Part shown: piece by piece, positions 11,138-20,493 of the stretch
Numbering within the stretch: position 1 is the stretch's first letter
Layout: every line of letters begins with the position of its first letter
Source of the DNA: JAWWPY01 sp963822825
Lineage (GTDB): Bacteria; Actinomycetota; Actinomycetes; Streptosporangiales; Streptosporangiaceae
Direction: 5' to 3'
Assembly: GCA_963822825.1 (NCBI GenBank)
Contig: CAWGIW010000021.1
Coordinates: forward strand, 33,495-97,494
Length of the DNA stretch: 64,000 nucleotides
Translations under genes and position numbers: made by a program
Notes under the pieces: model-generated
Seen by the model: only the letters and a program-made list of their open reading frames with translations
What the model was told of the DNA's origin: nothing
The model's database searches: none

Positions 11138-12262
11138 ACGGGAAGTCTTGGCGGCCCTCGGCTTCGCGTCCTGCCGTAGCCTGGCATTGCCTATACCGCC
11201 GAGAGGGGCCAGATCGTGGACGCGGCGAGCACGATCGGACGGCGCATCTCGCATGCCCGCAAGCTCCGGGGGCTGACGCAGACCGGGCTCGCTGGGCGCG
11301 CTCACGTGTCCAAGAGCCTCATCGCCCAGGTGGAGTCGGGTCATAAGCCGGCGACGCCCTCGCTGATCGCGGCGGTGTCCGGGGCGCTGGACGTCGATGT
11401 CACCGAATTGACCGGCCAGCCCTACCGGGGCGAGAACGCGCGCACCGACCGTGTACACGCCGCGATCGCGCAGATGCGCCAGGCCCTGGTTTACTGGGAC
11501 ATCCCTCCCGCGCTGGACGTGCCGGCGCGTCCAGTAGACGTCCTGGCCGCCGAGACCCAGAACGTCAGCCGCCTGCGGATGCAGGCGGCCTACACCGAAC
11601 TCGGCGCACTGCTGCCAGCATTGATCATGGAACTGGTCGTGCATGCCCACGAGGCACACGGCGCGCAGCGCGCCCGCGTGTTCCGCCTCCTGGCCGACAC
11701 CTACGCCGCCGTCGACTCGATGGCCTACAAACTTGGCTACCTGGACCTGTTCGCGCTCGCGGTCGAGCGGATGTCGTGGGCAGCCGAGCAAGCCGATGAC
11801 CCTCTGCTGCGGTCCGTCGCAGCGGTCCGCCGCTCGTCCGCGTTCCTGGAGACCGGGGCGTGGGACGGGGGGGCACGCCTGCTGGAACGCGCGGGACGCG
11901 ATGTCAGCGCCGGGGGAATGCCAGATGATCAGGCTGCCTTGAGCGTGCTCGGCACTGTCCACCTCCGGGCGGCAATCATGGCGGCGCGGGCAGGCCACGC
12001 CGGCTCGGCATGGGACAGCATGGGCAGCGCGCGGCAGGTCTCCGATCGTGTCGGCCGTGACACCCGCGACTACGGGCTGTTGTTCGGCCCAGCCAATGTC
12101 GCCATCCACGAAGTAGCCGTCGCGATCGAACTCGGAGACGCTGACGAGGCCATCCGCCGGGGCGCGGACCTGGAACTCCCGGCCGACACGCCCCGCGAAC
12201 GATCCAGCCACCATTACATTGACCTGTCCCGCGCCTGGCTCTGGCAGCGCGACACCGCTAAG

Positions 12263-13978
12263 CCTCGATCCACCGTGTAAATAGGGCTGTGTTTGGGCGC
12301 GTCAACGCGAAAGGTGCCCTCTGAACTGGGACGATGGGAGTTACTGAAGCTTCCACGTTCCGAGCGGAGAGGACACCTCGCAGGTGCGATTGTTACACGG
12401 GCTGGCGAAGACGTGCGCGACGTTTGATGACCCGAATCTCGTGTCGCGGGCGGGCCTGGTCCCGGTGATGGCCCTGGCGCAGCGGGCCGGCCTGGGCGGC
12501 CTGATCGAAGCGCATGTCGCGATCGGCCGTGCGTGCGGGGTGAACGCGCATCTCAAGGTGGCGTGCCTGGCTGCCGGGATGATCGCTGGTGCGGACAGCA
12601 TCGATGATATGGACGTGCTGCGGCACGGCGCGATGCCCACGCTGTTCGGCGGGATCCGCGCCCCGTCCACGCTGGGCTCGTTCCTGCGCTCGTTCACCTG
12701 GGGGAATGTGCTCCAGGTGGAGAAGGTGAGCCTGGCTGCTGCTGGCAGACCTGGCCCGCCGCACCCCGCTGCTGCCCGGCAAAGACAGTGTGGCGTTCAT
12801 CGATATCGACTCCATGCAAAAACGCGTCTACGGGCATAAGAAGCAGGGCGCGGCGTTCGGCCATACGAAAATCCAGGGCAAGAGCCTGCTGGTCCGTGGC
12901 CTGAATGCGCTGGCAGCCGTGATCAGCACGCCGCTGGCCGCGCCGGTGATCGCCGCCACCCGGCTGCGCGGCGGCAGCGCCGCGTCCTCCCGCGGTGCCG
13001 CCAGCTTCGCCGCGGTCTCGGTCAGCACTGCCCGCGCCACCGGGTGCACCGGGACCCTGGTCGTGCGGACGGACTCGGCGTTCTACTCCGCGGCGTTCAC
13101 CGGCGCCGTGCGCCAGGCCGGGGCTTACTTCTCCGTCACGGCACCGATGAACCCCTCGGTCAAGGCGGCGATCGCCGGCATCCCCGAAACTGCCTGGACA
13201 GCGATCCGCTACCCCCGGGCGATCTGGGATGACCAGCTGCGCTGCTGGATCTCCGACGCCGAGGTCGCCGAGGTGGAATACACGGCGTTCGCCTCGAAGA
13301 AAGACCAGGCCATCACCGCCCGGCTGATCGTCCGCCGGGTCAAAGACCTCAACCGCACAGCCGCCCCGGGCCAGGACGAGCTGTTCCCTGCCTGGCGTTA
13401 CCACGCCGTGTTCACCGACTCGCCATTCGAGCTGGTCCAGGCGGAGGAACAGCACCGTGACCACGCCCAGGCCGAGCAGGTGTTCGCCGACCTGACCGAC
13501 GGGCCCCTGGCCCATCTGCCCTCCGGCTCGTTTCCCGCGAACGCGGCCTGGCTGGCCTGCGCCGCCATCGCGCACAACCTGCTGCGCGCCGCCGGATCCC
13601 TGGCCAGCCTCACCTGCGCCAAGGCCAGAGCCGCCACCCTGCGCCGCGACCTCATCAACATCGCCGCCCGGACCGCCCGCCACGGCCGCGGCCACATCAC
13701 CATCCACCTGCCAGAAGGCTGGCACCGCGACCAGGAATGGATGAACCTCTTCGAAGCCGCCTGCGGCCCACCCGCACAGACGGCCTGACCAGCCCAGACC
13801 CGGTCACCCGCACTTCACACGGCCCCTGACGGCCACCCCATCCCAGCCCGGCACGAGGACCTGGACAAGCCGCAGAACAAGCCAGCGGCGGGAAACCCGC
13901 GCCCGGCAACACCACCGAGATCACCGTCAGCTGGAAAGCACGCAGCCCAAGAGTCAGAATTCACGCGGTGGATCGAGG
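12263..13978 (+). mobile_element. IS1380-family insertion sequence, 1716 bp
   Basis: The ends are CCTCGATCCACCGTGTAAAT (12263-12282) and, as reverse complement at 13959-13978, CCTCGATCCACCGCGTGAAT, matching at 18 of 20 bases. It contains one transposase gene of the IS1380 type, and size and ends fit that family. Both termini and the target duplication are intact, so the insertion is recent, but the transposase reading frame is broken. Confidence 0.88.
12384..13788 (+). pseudogene. IS1380-family transposase, one frameshift
   Basis: The N-terminal part (12384 to about 12730) reads MRLLHGLAKTCATFDDPNLV... to FTWGNVLQVEKV. The frame then moves by one base and continues LLLADLARRTPLLPGKDSVA to the stop at 13788. 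The total of about 468 residues is normal for the family. DDE candidates are the Asp residues in VAFIDIDSMQKR and VVRTDSAFYS, with the Glu in VAEVEYTAF. Without the shift the enzyme looks complete. No programmed-frameshift slippery site was recognised, so this is a mutation or a sequence error. Confidence 0.82.
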
Positions 13979-14151
13979 CTAAGGCCCTCTCCTGCGTCAC
14001 TAAAGCAGAACGGCTCGCCCCGCAACGGACGCGTTACCACCCCATGGCCCGCGAAACTGTCACCCGTTTGCTCGACATCCAGCGGCGCATGCCCGAGCCA
14101 CTACGCAGCATCGCTGCACGCATGGACCTGTCCTAACCACCCGGTCTCCAG

Positions 14152-14178
14152 GTTTCACAACCGGTGAAACTTCACCGG
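14152..14178. promoter_or_regulatory. interlocked inverted repeats upstream of the ATP-binding gene
   Basis: GTTTCAC-5 nt-GTGAAAC (14152-14170) overlaps CCGGTGAA-AC-TTCACCGG (14161-14178). Together they present three alternating TTCAC/GTGAA half-sites, 26 bp before the ATG at 14204. This looks like an operator, perhaps for the XRE regulator encoded next door; alternatively, two mutually exclusive RNA hairpins. Confidence 0.5.
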
Positions 14179-14203
14179 CTCCCACCGCGCGCACCATAAC
14201 CTC

Positions 14204-15064
14204 ATGACCACCACGCCGCCGCGCCCGCTGCGGTTATCAAGCACTCGGGAAGCGCCCGCCAGCGCGTCCGGCCCCTGGTCCCGCGTGCTTCCCGCCACAG
14301 CCGCACAGGTCCGGGAAGCACGCCGGTTCCTGGCCGACGTGCTGGACGGCTGCCCGGAAGCCGACGATGCAGTGCTCTGCCTATCCGAACTGGTCACCAA
14401 CGCCACGGTCCATAGCGACTCGCGCAGGCCCGGCGGCCACGTCACCGTCCGCGCCACTCTAAACGGCTGCTCACTACGGGTTGAAGTCCGCGACGAAGGC
14501 GGGCCCTGGACCTGCCCCGTGCGTAGCCGCGACGGGCAGCACGGACGGGGGTTACTCCTCGTCGCCGAGCTAACCCACGACTGGGGCCGCCGTGGCGACA
14601 GCATGACCGGATGGACGGTCTGGTTCACCATCAACCTCAGCACCCCGCCCGCCGCTACCAGCCCACACCCAGAAGGCGAAACGACCATGATCGAACCGAG
14701 CCCAGCCCTCACCGGAGTGGCCCACTACGACACCCAGGACATGCGCGTACCCCGCCAGCCCAGGTCACCGCCACCGCCATCCAGGCACTCCAAGCCGTCA
14801 CCACACCCCCGCCAGGCACCGGCCCCCGCCAGGCCTGACCGACACTGCCCGGCTGCCGGCTACTGCCGCAGGCCGGGAATCCTGCGAGACTTGCGGGCCA
14901 TGGCACATCAGGACATCACTCAGTTAAGGGGTCTCACCGTCGGGGGTGGCTGGCGGATAGTTTCCGATAGTTATTGCGGTGTCGTTCGGCGCGCCGTAGC
15001 GTGCGCAGCAGGAGCGGTCGGCGGCCGCTGTGCGGGCCGCGAGAACAGCCTGCGTGGGAGGTGA
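14204..15064 (+). CDS. ATP-binding protein, anti-sigma factor-like (HATPase_c)
   Basis: Residues 1-150 form the domain: REARRFLADVLDGCPEADD, LCLSELVTNATVHS (N-box), VRDEGGPW and GRGLLLVAELTHDWG (G-box), ending GWTVWFTIN. The family normally stops here. The frame stays open to 15064, but the tail is Pro/Arg-rich and unlike the family. A likely second small gene begins at ATG 14687 (MIEPSPALTGVAHYDTQ); restoring one C near 14752 would let it continue AQVTATAIQALQAV and stop at 14838. It sits just after the IS-interrupted XRE gene, the usual partner. The end coordinate is that of the literal open frame and is doubtful. Confidence 0.65.
   Translation: MTTTPPRPLRLSSTREAPASASGPWSRVLPATAAQVREARRFLADVLDGCPEADDAVLCLSELVTNATVHSDSRRPGGHVTVRATLNGCSLRVEVRDEGGPWTCPVRSRDGQHGRGLLLVAELTHDWGRRGDSMTGWTVWFTINLSTPPAATSPHPEGETTMIEPSPALTGVAHYDTQDMRVPRQPRSPPPPSRHSKPSPHPRQAPAPARPDRHCPAAGYCRRPGILRDLRAMAHQDITQLRGLTVGGGWRIVSDSYCGVVRRAVACAAGAVGGRCAGRENSLRGR
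14954..14970. promoter_or_regulatory. LacI-type operator candidate before the oxidoreductase gene
   Basis: CGGATAGTTTCCGATAG; its reverse complement CTATCGGAAACTATCCG aligns with the site at 19073-19089 upstream of xylB (shared ATCGGAAACT-TC-G). It lies about 100 bp before the GTG at 15068. Confidence 0.5.
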
Positions 15065-15067
15065 CGC

Positions 15068-16186
15068 GTGGCAGCGGCCCGGGTCGCGATCGTCGGGACG
15101 GGAAACATCGCGCGCGTTCATATGGCGGCCCTGCGCTCTCTTCCGGGCCTGGCGGACGTGGTGGCGGCCGGCGATGTGGACCGCGCCCGGCTGGCGGCCT
15201 TCGGCGTGGAGCATGGCATCCCCCGGCAATACGAGGACCTGGGCGAACTGCTCCGGCAGGCGAAGCCGGACCTGGTGCACCTGTGCACCCCACCCGCGCT
15301 CCATTACCGGCAGGCGCGCCGCTGCCTGCGAGAGGGCGTGTCGGTGCTCGCGGAGAAGCCGCCCGCCCTGAGCTTGCGCGAACTCGACCAGCTCGCGCTG
15401 GCCGAAGGAACCCAGGAACCCGCGGCCCCGGCCACCCGGGTGGGGAACGCGGCCGGGCCCTGGTTCGCGACCGTCTTCCAGCATCGTTTCGGATCCGGCG
15501 TCCGCAGGCTGCGGGCCATGGGCTCGGCGGGGGTGCTCGGCCGCCCGCTGCTGGCGGTCTGCCATACCACCTGGTTCCGCGACCAGGCCTATTTCGACGT
15601 GGCCTGGCGGGGCCGGTGGGATTCCGAGGGCGGCGGCCCCACCATGGGGCACGGCATCCATCAGCTCGACCTGCTGCTTTCCGTGCTGGGGGACTGGGTC
15701 GAGGTGTCAGCCGTCGCGCGCCGGCAGGCCCGCCGGATGGAAACGGAGGACCTGTCCCTGGCCCATGTGAGCTTCGCCAACGGCGCCGTCGCCAGCGTGG
15801 TCAACAGCGTGCTGTCCCCCCGTGAGGAGAGCTACCTGCGATTTGACTTCGAGCGGGCCACCGTGGAGCTGACGCATCTGTACGGGTTCGGCGACGACGA
15901 CTGGCGGGTGACGCCCGCGCGCGGCCACGAGCGGGAGGTGCTCGCGGCCTGGAAGGCCGGGGAGACCGGCACGCAGAGTGGCCATCGCGCACAATTCGCG
16001 GAGGTGCTGCGGTGCCTGAGCGCTGGTAACCCGCCGCCGGTGACGAGCTCGTCGAGCCGCCGCACCTTGTCGCTGGTGGCCGGGATCTACGCCGCGGCGT
16101 TCGGCGGCCACCCGGTCCGCCCGGCCGACCTCAGCCCGGCATCGCCGTTCTATGCGCGGATGGACGGTGACGGTGCCCGATGGTGA
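15068..16186 (+). CDS. Gfo/Idh/MocA-family oxidoreductase
   Basis: 372 residues. The N-terminal Rossmann fold begins VAIVGTGNIARVHMAAL, and the catalytic EKP triad is present in SVLAEKPPALS (Lys and Pro, about residues 96-98). The C-terminal domain includes GGGPTMGHGIHQLDLLL with the conserved His residues. Such enzymes oxidise or reduce sugars, cyclitols or their derivatives with NAD(P). GTG 15068 follows GGGAGG (15056-15061). The stop overlaps the next gene by seven bases, forming an operon with the DUF6807 and cupin genes. The operator upstream suggests control by the LacI regulator at 17968. Confidence 0.88.
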   Translation: MAAARVAIVGTGNIARVHMAALRSLPGLADVVAAGDVDRARLAAFGVEHGIPRQYEDLGELLRQAKPDLVHLCTPPALHYRQARRCLREGVSVLAEKPPALSLRELDQLALAEGTQEPAAPATRVGNAAGPWFATVFQHRFGSGVRRLRAMGSAGVLGRPLLAVCHTTWFRDQAYFDVAWRGRWDSEGGGPTMGHGIHQLDLLLSVLGDWVEVSAVARRQARRMETEDLSLAHVSFANGAVASVVNSVLSPREESYLRFDFERATVELTHLYGFGDDDWRVTPARGHEREVLAAWKAGETGTQSGHRAQFAEVLRCLSAGNPPPVTSSSSRRTLSLVAGIYAAAFGGHPVRPADLSPASPFYARMDGDGARW

Positions 16187-17115
16187 TGCGCGCGGCCGAA
16201 GATGATGGCGGCTCGATCCACGTGATCTGGGAGGACACGAACACCGAGCTCTTCCGCTACGTCTACGCGCCGGGAGAGGAGCAGGTCGAGTCGCCCCGGC
16301 CGTACTTCCATCCCGTCCGGACCCTGCGCGGTGCGCTGGTCAGCCTCTACCGGCCTCATGACCACGTATGGCACAAGGGAATCTCCTGGTCACTGCCGCA
16401 CGTTGGGCCCGCGAATTTCTGGGGAGGACCCACGTACCAGCGCGGCCAGGGCTACCGCCAGCTGCCCAACAACGGCCGGATCCAGCACGTCGGCTTCGGC
16501 GGGGTCATGGTCCGTGACGGGCTGCTGCGGGTGGACGAAGATCTGAGCTGGGTCACCGAGCAGGGTGAGACATGGTTCCGGGAGCGGCGCAGGATGGGCG
16601 CGCTGGCATGGCCACGGGAGGGCGCGTGGGTGCTGGCGTTCGAGACGCACATACGCAACGTGAGCGGCGCCGCCATCTCCATCGGGAGCCCCACGACAGC
16701 AGGCCGTGAGAACGCGGGCTACGGGGGGCTGTTCTGGCGCGGCCCCAGGTCCTTCACCGGGGGCCGCGTGGTGACCCCGGACGGTGAAGGGGGAGACGAG
16801 TACATGGGCTGGAGCGGCCCATGGATGGCGTTCGCCGGCCGTCACGACGAGCAGGACGGCGCGTCCACCGTGGTCTTCCGCGACTTCCCGGCCAATTTCA
16901 GCTACCCAAGCCAGTGGTTCGTACGCAGCCAGCCGTTCGCGTGCCTGTGCCCGGCGCCGTTCTTCAGCAAGGAGCACATCATGGCCGACGGAGAGTCACT
17001 CACCCTCCGCTACGACGTCGCGATCGCCGATGGCGACCTGGGCGCCCCGGCCTGCGGCGCGCTGGCCGCGCTGATGGGCGCGGGCGACGTGCTCGGCGCC
17101 AGGAACGTCCCGTGA
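16180..17115 (+). CDS. DUF6807 (PmoA-like) family protein
   Basis: 311 residues. It has the hallmark RPHDHVWHKGISWSLPHV near residues 58-75 and NFWGGPTYQRGQGY, plus a later GRENAGYGGLFWRGPRSF. The family has a beta-sandwich fold similar to sugar mutarotase-like proteins and often sits in glycan-use clusters, but its reaction is not established. ATG 16180 overlaps the oxidoreductase stop; the GTGA at 17112-17115 couples it to the cupin gene. A role in processing the same sugar as its neighbours is inference. Confidence 0.75.
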   Translation: MVMRAAEDDGGSIHVIWEDTNTELFRYVYAPGEEQVESPRPYFHPVRTLRGALVSLYRPHDHVWHKGISWSLPHVGPANFWGGPTYQRGQGYRQLPNNGRIQHVGFGGVMVRDGLLRVDEDLSWVTEQGETWFRERRRMGALAWPREGAWVLAFETHIRNVSGAAISIGSPTTAGRENAGYGGLFWRGPRSFTGGRVVTPDGEGGDEYMGWSGPWMAFAGRHDEQDGASTVVFRDFPANFSYPSQWFVRSQPFACLCPAPFFSKEHIMADGESLTLRYDVAIADGDLGAPACGALAALMGAGDVLGARNVP

Positions 17116-17874
17116 CCGGGGACGGGCCGCCGAAGGCCGCGGCTGCGGCTGCGGCGTTCCCGGGGGCCACCGGGGTGACCATGCTCGACGTCTACGACTG
17201 GGCCTGCCCTGACGGGCTGCGCGGCGGCTCCGCCCACATCCATCTCGCGTCCACCGAAGGGTACGTCGTCCTGCGGGGGGAAGGCCGTCTGCAGACGCTC
17301 GGAGCGCAGGGCTACGCGGAAGTGGCGCTGCGCCCGGGCGACTGCCTGTGGTTCACGCCCGGCACTGTCCACCGGCTGGTCAACGACGACGGCCAGCTCC
17401 AGATCCTGGTGGTCATGCAGAACAGTGGCCTGCCGGAGGCGGGCGACTGCGTGCTGACCTTCCCCCCGGACGTGCTGGCCGACGCCAGCCGGTACGCCGC
17501 CGCCGCGACTCTGGACCCGGCCGCGCTCGAGGAGTCCGCGCGGCGCCGCCGGGACCTGGCCATCGAGGGATTCCTGGCGCTGCGCGAGCAGGTGGCCCGG
17601 GATGGGCCAGGCTGGCCTCGAAGACTTTCTGGCCGCGGCCGTCCGGCTGGTCGCGGCCCGGGTTCCGGACTGGCGCGGGCGCTGGCAGTCCCAGGCGGCG
17701 GCGGTCGCCGGCCTCACTGGGCGGCACCTCGACGACATCGAGGCCATGCGGCCGGGGCACCTGCTGGCCGGGTCGCTGCTGCGCATCCCGCATCCGGCCG
17801 GCCCACGCGGCTTCGGCATGTGCGGCCGGCTGACCGTCTACCAGGCCGCGGCCGGGTCCCCAAGCCGCGATTGA
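17112..17874 (+). CDS. cupin-domain protein, one frameshift
   Basis: The cupin core is visible: SAHIHLASTEGYVVLRGEG gives the first His/Glu motif and PGDCLWFTPGTVHRLVND the second His, so a metal site is likely. After a helical stretch ending FLALREQVARDG the frame shifts at about 17600 and continues AGLEDFLAAAVRLVAARV to TGA 17874. GTG 17112 overlaps the preceding stop. Its function in this sugar operon is unknown; related small cupins act as sugar isomerases or regulators. The shift looks like a one-base insertion, since both parts are conserved in character. Confidence 0.65.
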
Positions 17875-17967
17875 CCTGGGTTACGATACTCCCGTCGAAT
17901 GATTTCGAGATGTCGACGCCGTGCTCTCGGTGCGGCTCCGGACGCCGCGGGGGAAGGATGGTGGGCT

Positions 17968-19053
17968 GTGGCAGGCGATCCTGTGCTCCGGCCGGGCCGC
18001 CGGGCCCAGTCGCGGGAGGCGCAGAGCGCGCTGGCGGAAGCCAGCCCGAGACGGCGGCCAACGCTGGCCGCCGTGGCGGCCGAGGCGGGTGTTTCGCTGC
18101 CCACCGTCTCGAAGGTCGTCAACGGGCGTCCCGATGTCGCTCCTGATACCCGGGCCCGGGTGGAGCGCCTGCTCGGCGAGCTCAACTACCATCGTCCCGG
18201 CCTGCGCCGCGGGCGGCGGGCGGGCCTGATCGATCTCATCTTCAACGGGCTGGACAGCCCCTGGGCGGTCGAGATCCTGCGCGGTGCGGAGGACTGGTGC
18301 TCCGGGCACGGCCTGGGCGCCGCGGTCTCGGCGGTGCGCCACGGCAGCGCCCGCCCGGCCAGCTGGACCAGCGCGCTGGCGAGCCACGACACGGACGGGG
18401 TCATCCTGGTCACCTCCAAGCTGACCGCCCCGCAGCTGCAGCAGCTGCGCGAGGAAGGCATCCCGTTGGTGGTCGTCGATCCGGTGAACCTGCCCGATCC
18501 CGACCTGCCCAGCGTCGGGGCTACCAACTGGGCGGGCGGCCTCGCCGCCACCGACCACCTGCTCAGCCTCGGCCACCGCCGGATCGGCGCCATCACCGGT
18601 CCTCCCGACTACCTGTGCAGCCGGGCCCGGGTGGACGGCTACCGGTCGGCCCTGGAGCGGGCCGGTGTCCGCTACGACCCGGAGCTGGTCAAGCACGGGA
18701 ACTTCCAGCACGAGGGCGGTTTCCTGCGCGGCGGTGAGTTCCTCGACCTGGATGACCGGCCCACGGCCATCTTCGCCGGCAGCGACCAGCAGGCGCTCGG
18801 GGTGTATGAGGCGGCGCGGCAGCGCGGGCTTCGCATCCCGCAGGACCTCAGCGTCGTGGGCTTCGACGACCTTCCCACCGCCCGCTGGGTATCGCCGCCG
18901 CTGACCACCGTGCGCCAGCCGCTCGCGGACATGGGCCGGGTCGCCGCTGAGATGCTGGGTGATCTCATCGAGGGCGTCTCGCTGCGGAGCCAGCGGGTGG
19001 AACTCTCCACCGAGCTGGTCATCCGGGAATCCACGGCCCTCCATCCCGGATAG
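17968..19053 (+). CDS. LacI-family transcriptional regulator of the sugar locus
   Basis: 361 residues from GTG 17968, preceded by GGGAAGGA (17951-17958). The helix-turn-helix reads TLAAVAAEAGVSLPTVSKVV, then the hinge and a periplasmic-binding-protein-like ligand domain (GLIDLIFNGLDSPWAVEIL; DGVILVTSKL; HRRIGAITGPPDYLCSR; PQDLSVVGFDDLPTARWVSP). It lies between the oxidoreductase operon and xylBA. Matching near-palindromes upstream of both (14954-14970, 19073-19089) are its likely operators. A pentose such as xylose is the expected inducer, by neighbourhood only. Confidence 0.9.
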   Translation: MAGDPVLRPGRRAQSREAQSALAEASPRRRPTLAAVAAEAGVSLPTVSKVVNGRPDVAPDTRARVERLLGELNYHRPGLRRGRRAGLIDLIFNGLDSPWAVEILRGAEDWCSGHGLGAAVSAVRHGSARPASWTSALASHDTDGVILVTSKLTAPQLQQLREEGIPLVVVDPVNLPDPDLPSVGATNWAGGLAATDHLLSLGHRRIGAITGPPDYLCSRARVDGYRSALERAGVRYDPELVKHGNFQHEGGFLRGGEFLDLDDRPTAIFAGSDQQALGVYEAARQRGLRIPQDLSVVGFDDLPTARWVSPPLTTVRQPLADMGRVAAEMLGDLIEGVSLRSQRVELSTELVIRESTALHPG

Positions 19054-19072
19054 CGTCCTGTCCTCATCGATG

Positions 19073-19089
19073 ATCGGAAACTTTCGGAT
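19073..19089. promoter_or_regulatory. LacI-type operator candidate upstream of xylB
   Basis: ATCGGAAACTTTCGGAT, a 17-bp near-palindrome with one mismatch, 21 bp before the xylB ATG. It matches the site upstream of the oxidoreductase gene. Its place close to the start fits repression. Confidence 0.55.
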
Positions 19090-19110
19090 ATCAGCCAGGG
19101 AGGGTGCAGC

Positions 19111-20490
19111 ATGCTCGTGGCCGGGGTGGACTCCTCGACGCAGTCCACGAAGATCCTGCTGTGCCGCGCCGAGGACGGCGCCGTCGTCGCGCGCGGCAGT
19201 GCGCCGCATCCCGGGGGCACCGAGTGCGATCCGGCCGCGTGGTGGTCTGCGCTGCAGGAGGCCGGGGACGGACTGCTGAGCCGGGCGGACGCGGTCGCCG
19301 TCGCGGGCCAGCAGCACGGCATGGTCGTCGTGGACCAGGGCGGGGACGTGATCAGGCCCGCGTTGCTGTGGAACGACCTTCGGTCGGCGGCCGCGGCCGA
19401 GGCACTGATCGCGGAACGAGGCGGCCCGGCCTGGTGGGCGGAGCACACCGGGAGCGTCCCCAACGGATCGTTCACCGTCACCAAGCTGCGCTGGCTCGCC
19501 GAGCACGAGCCGGGCAACGCGGCTCGCGTGACGCGGGTCATGCTGCCGCATGACTGGCTCACCTGGCGGCTCGGCACCACCGAGCCGGTGACCGACCGCG
19601 GTGACGCCTCCGGCACGGGCTATTTCTCACCAGCGGCGGAGCGCTGGCTGCCCGAACTGGCGGGGGCGGCGCTCGGTCACGAACCTGGGCTGCCGCGGGT
19701 CGCGAAACCAGCCGAGGCGGTGGGCGAGACCGGAACCGGGGCGGTGCTCGCCCCGGGCACCGGCGACAACATGGGGGCGGCGCTCGGTCTCGGCCTGGAG
19801 CCTGGAGAACTGGTCATCTCCATCGGGACGTCCGGGACCGCCTACGCCGTCACCGTGACGCCCGCGGCCGACGCGTCGGGCGCGGTCGCCGGGTTCGCGG
19901 ACGCGACCGGGCGCTTCCTCCCTCTGGTGGCCACCGTCAACGCGGGTCTGGTGCTGTCCGCCGCCGCCTCGCTGATCGGTACCGATCTGGCTGGGCTCGA
20001 CGCCCAGGCGCTCGCGGCGGCACCCGGCGCGGGCGGGATCACGCTGCTGCCCTATCTGGACGGTGAGCGGACCCCGAACCGTCCCAGCGCGACCGGGGTG
20101 CTGCGCGGGCTGACGACGCAGAACGCCACCCGCCCGAATCTCGCCCGGGCCGCGGTCGAGGCCGTGCTCGCCTCGCTGGCCGAGGCCGCCGACCTGCTCG
20201 CGGCGCAGGGGGTCGAGCGCCGCCGGGTGCTGCTGATCGGCGGTGGTGCCCGCTCACCGGCGGTCCGCGCCATCGCGCCGGGCATCTTCGGCGTGCCGGT
20301 CGCGGTGCCTGAGCCGGAGGAGTACGTCGCCCTGGGTGCGGCCCGCCAGGCCGCCTGGGTGCTCGCGGGCACCCAGGCCCCGCCGGACTGGCCACGCCGC
20401 GCCGCCGAGGAGCACTCCGGGCCGCCGCAGCCCGCCATCCGAGAGAAATTGGCCGCGCTCCGCGAGGCCACCACTACCTGGAAGGACTGA
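19111..20490 (+). CDS. xylB: xylulokinase
   Basis: 459 residues of the FGGY sugar kinase family, phosphorylating D-xylulose to xylulose 5-phosphate. Visible features are the N-terminal phosphate loop GVDSSTQSTKILLCR, the substrate region VAGQQHGMVVVD and LLWNDLRS, GTGDNMGAALGLGLE in the second domain, and VLLIGGGARSPAVRAIAP for nucleotide binding. It is slightly shorter than the E. coli enzyme. AGGGAGGG (19096-19103) precedes ATG 19111. xylA follows after three bases, so the two genes form one operon under the LacI-type operator. Confidence 0.93.
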   Translation: MLVAGVDSSTQSTKILLCRAEDGAVVARGSAPHPGGTECDPAAWWSALQEAGDGLLSRADAVAVAGQQHGMVVVDQGGDVIRPALLWNDLRSAAAAEALIAERGGPAWWAEHTGSVPNGSFTVTKLRWLAEHEPGNAARVTRVMLPHDWLTWRLGTTEPVTDRGDASGTGYFSPAAERWLPELAGAALGHEPGLPRVAKPAEAVGETGTGAVLAPGTGDNMGAALGLGLEPGELVISIGTSGTAYAVTVTPAADASGAVAGFADATGRFLPLVATVNAGLVLSAAASLIGTDLAGLDAQALAAAPGAGGITLLPYLDGERTPNRPSATGVLRGLTTQNATRPNLARAAVEAVLASLAEAADLLAAQGVERRRVLLIGGGARSPAVRAIAPGIFGVPVAVPEPEEYVALGAARQAAWVLAGTQAPPDWPRRAAEEHSGPPQPAIREKLAALREATTTWKD

Positions 20491-20493
20491 CCG

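Larger units (their letters stand above)
12258..13983. repeat. 5-bp target site duplication CTAAG flanking the IS
   Basis: CTAAG occurs at 12258-12262 directly left of the IS and at 13979-13983 directly right of it. The duplicated bases are part of the interrupted XRE gene. Confidence 0.85.
11216..14136 (+). pseudogene. XRE-family regulator interrupted by an IS element
   Basis: The 5' part (11216-12262, 349 codons from GTG) encodes an N-terminal helix-turn-helix (GLTQTGLAGRAHVSKSLIAQ, about residues 20-39) and a long helical TPR-like region. It stops a few codons into the IS with PRSTV. The 3' part (13984-14136) encodes TKAERLAPQRTRYHPMA and ends at TAA 14134. Removing the element and one copy of the CTAAG duplication joins ...RDTAK to ALSCVTK... 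in one frame, giving a 399-residue protein. As given, the gene lacks its last 50 residues. It probably once regulated the ATP-binding gene at 14204. Confidence 0.88.

Noticed and set aside
12384..13788. Programmed frameshift in the IS transposase
   Set aside because: IS1380 elements are not known to me to use one, no slippery heptamer was recognised at the junction, and random indels are common in this window.
14840..15064. C-terminal tail of the ATP-binding protein as extra domain
   Set aside because: Pro/Arg-rich and overlapping the operator region of the next operon; more likely non-coding sequence read through after an indel.
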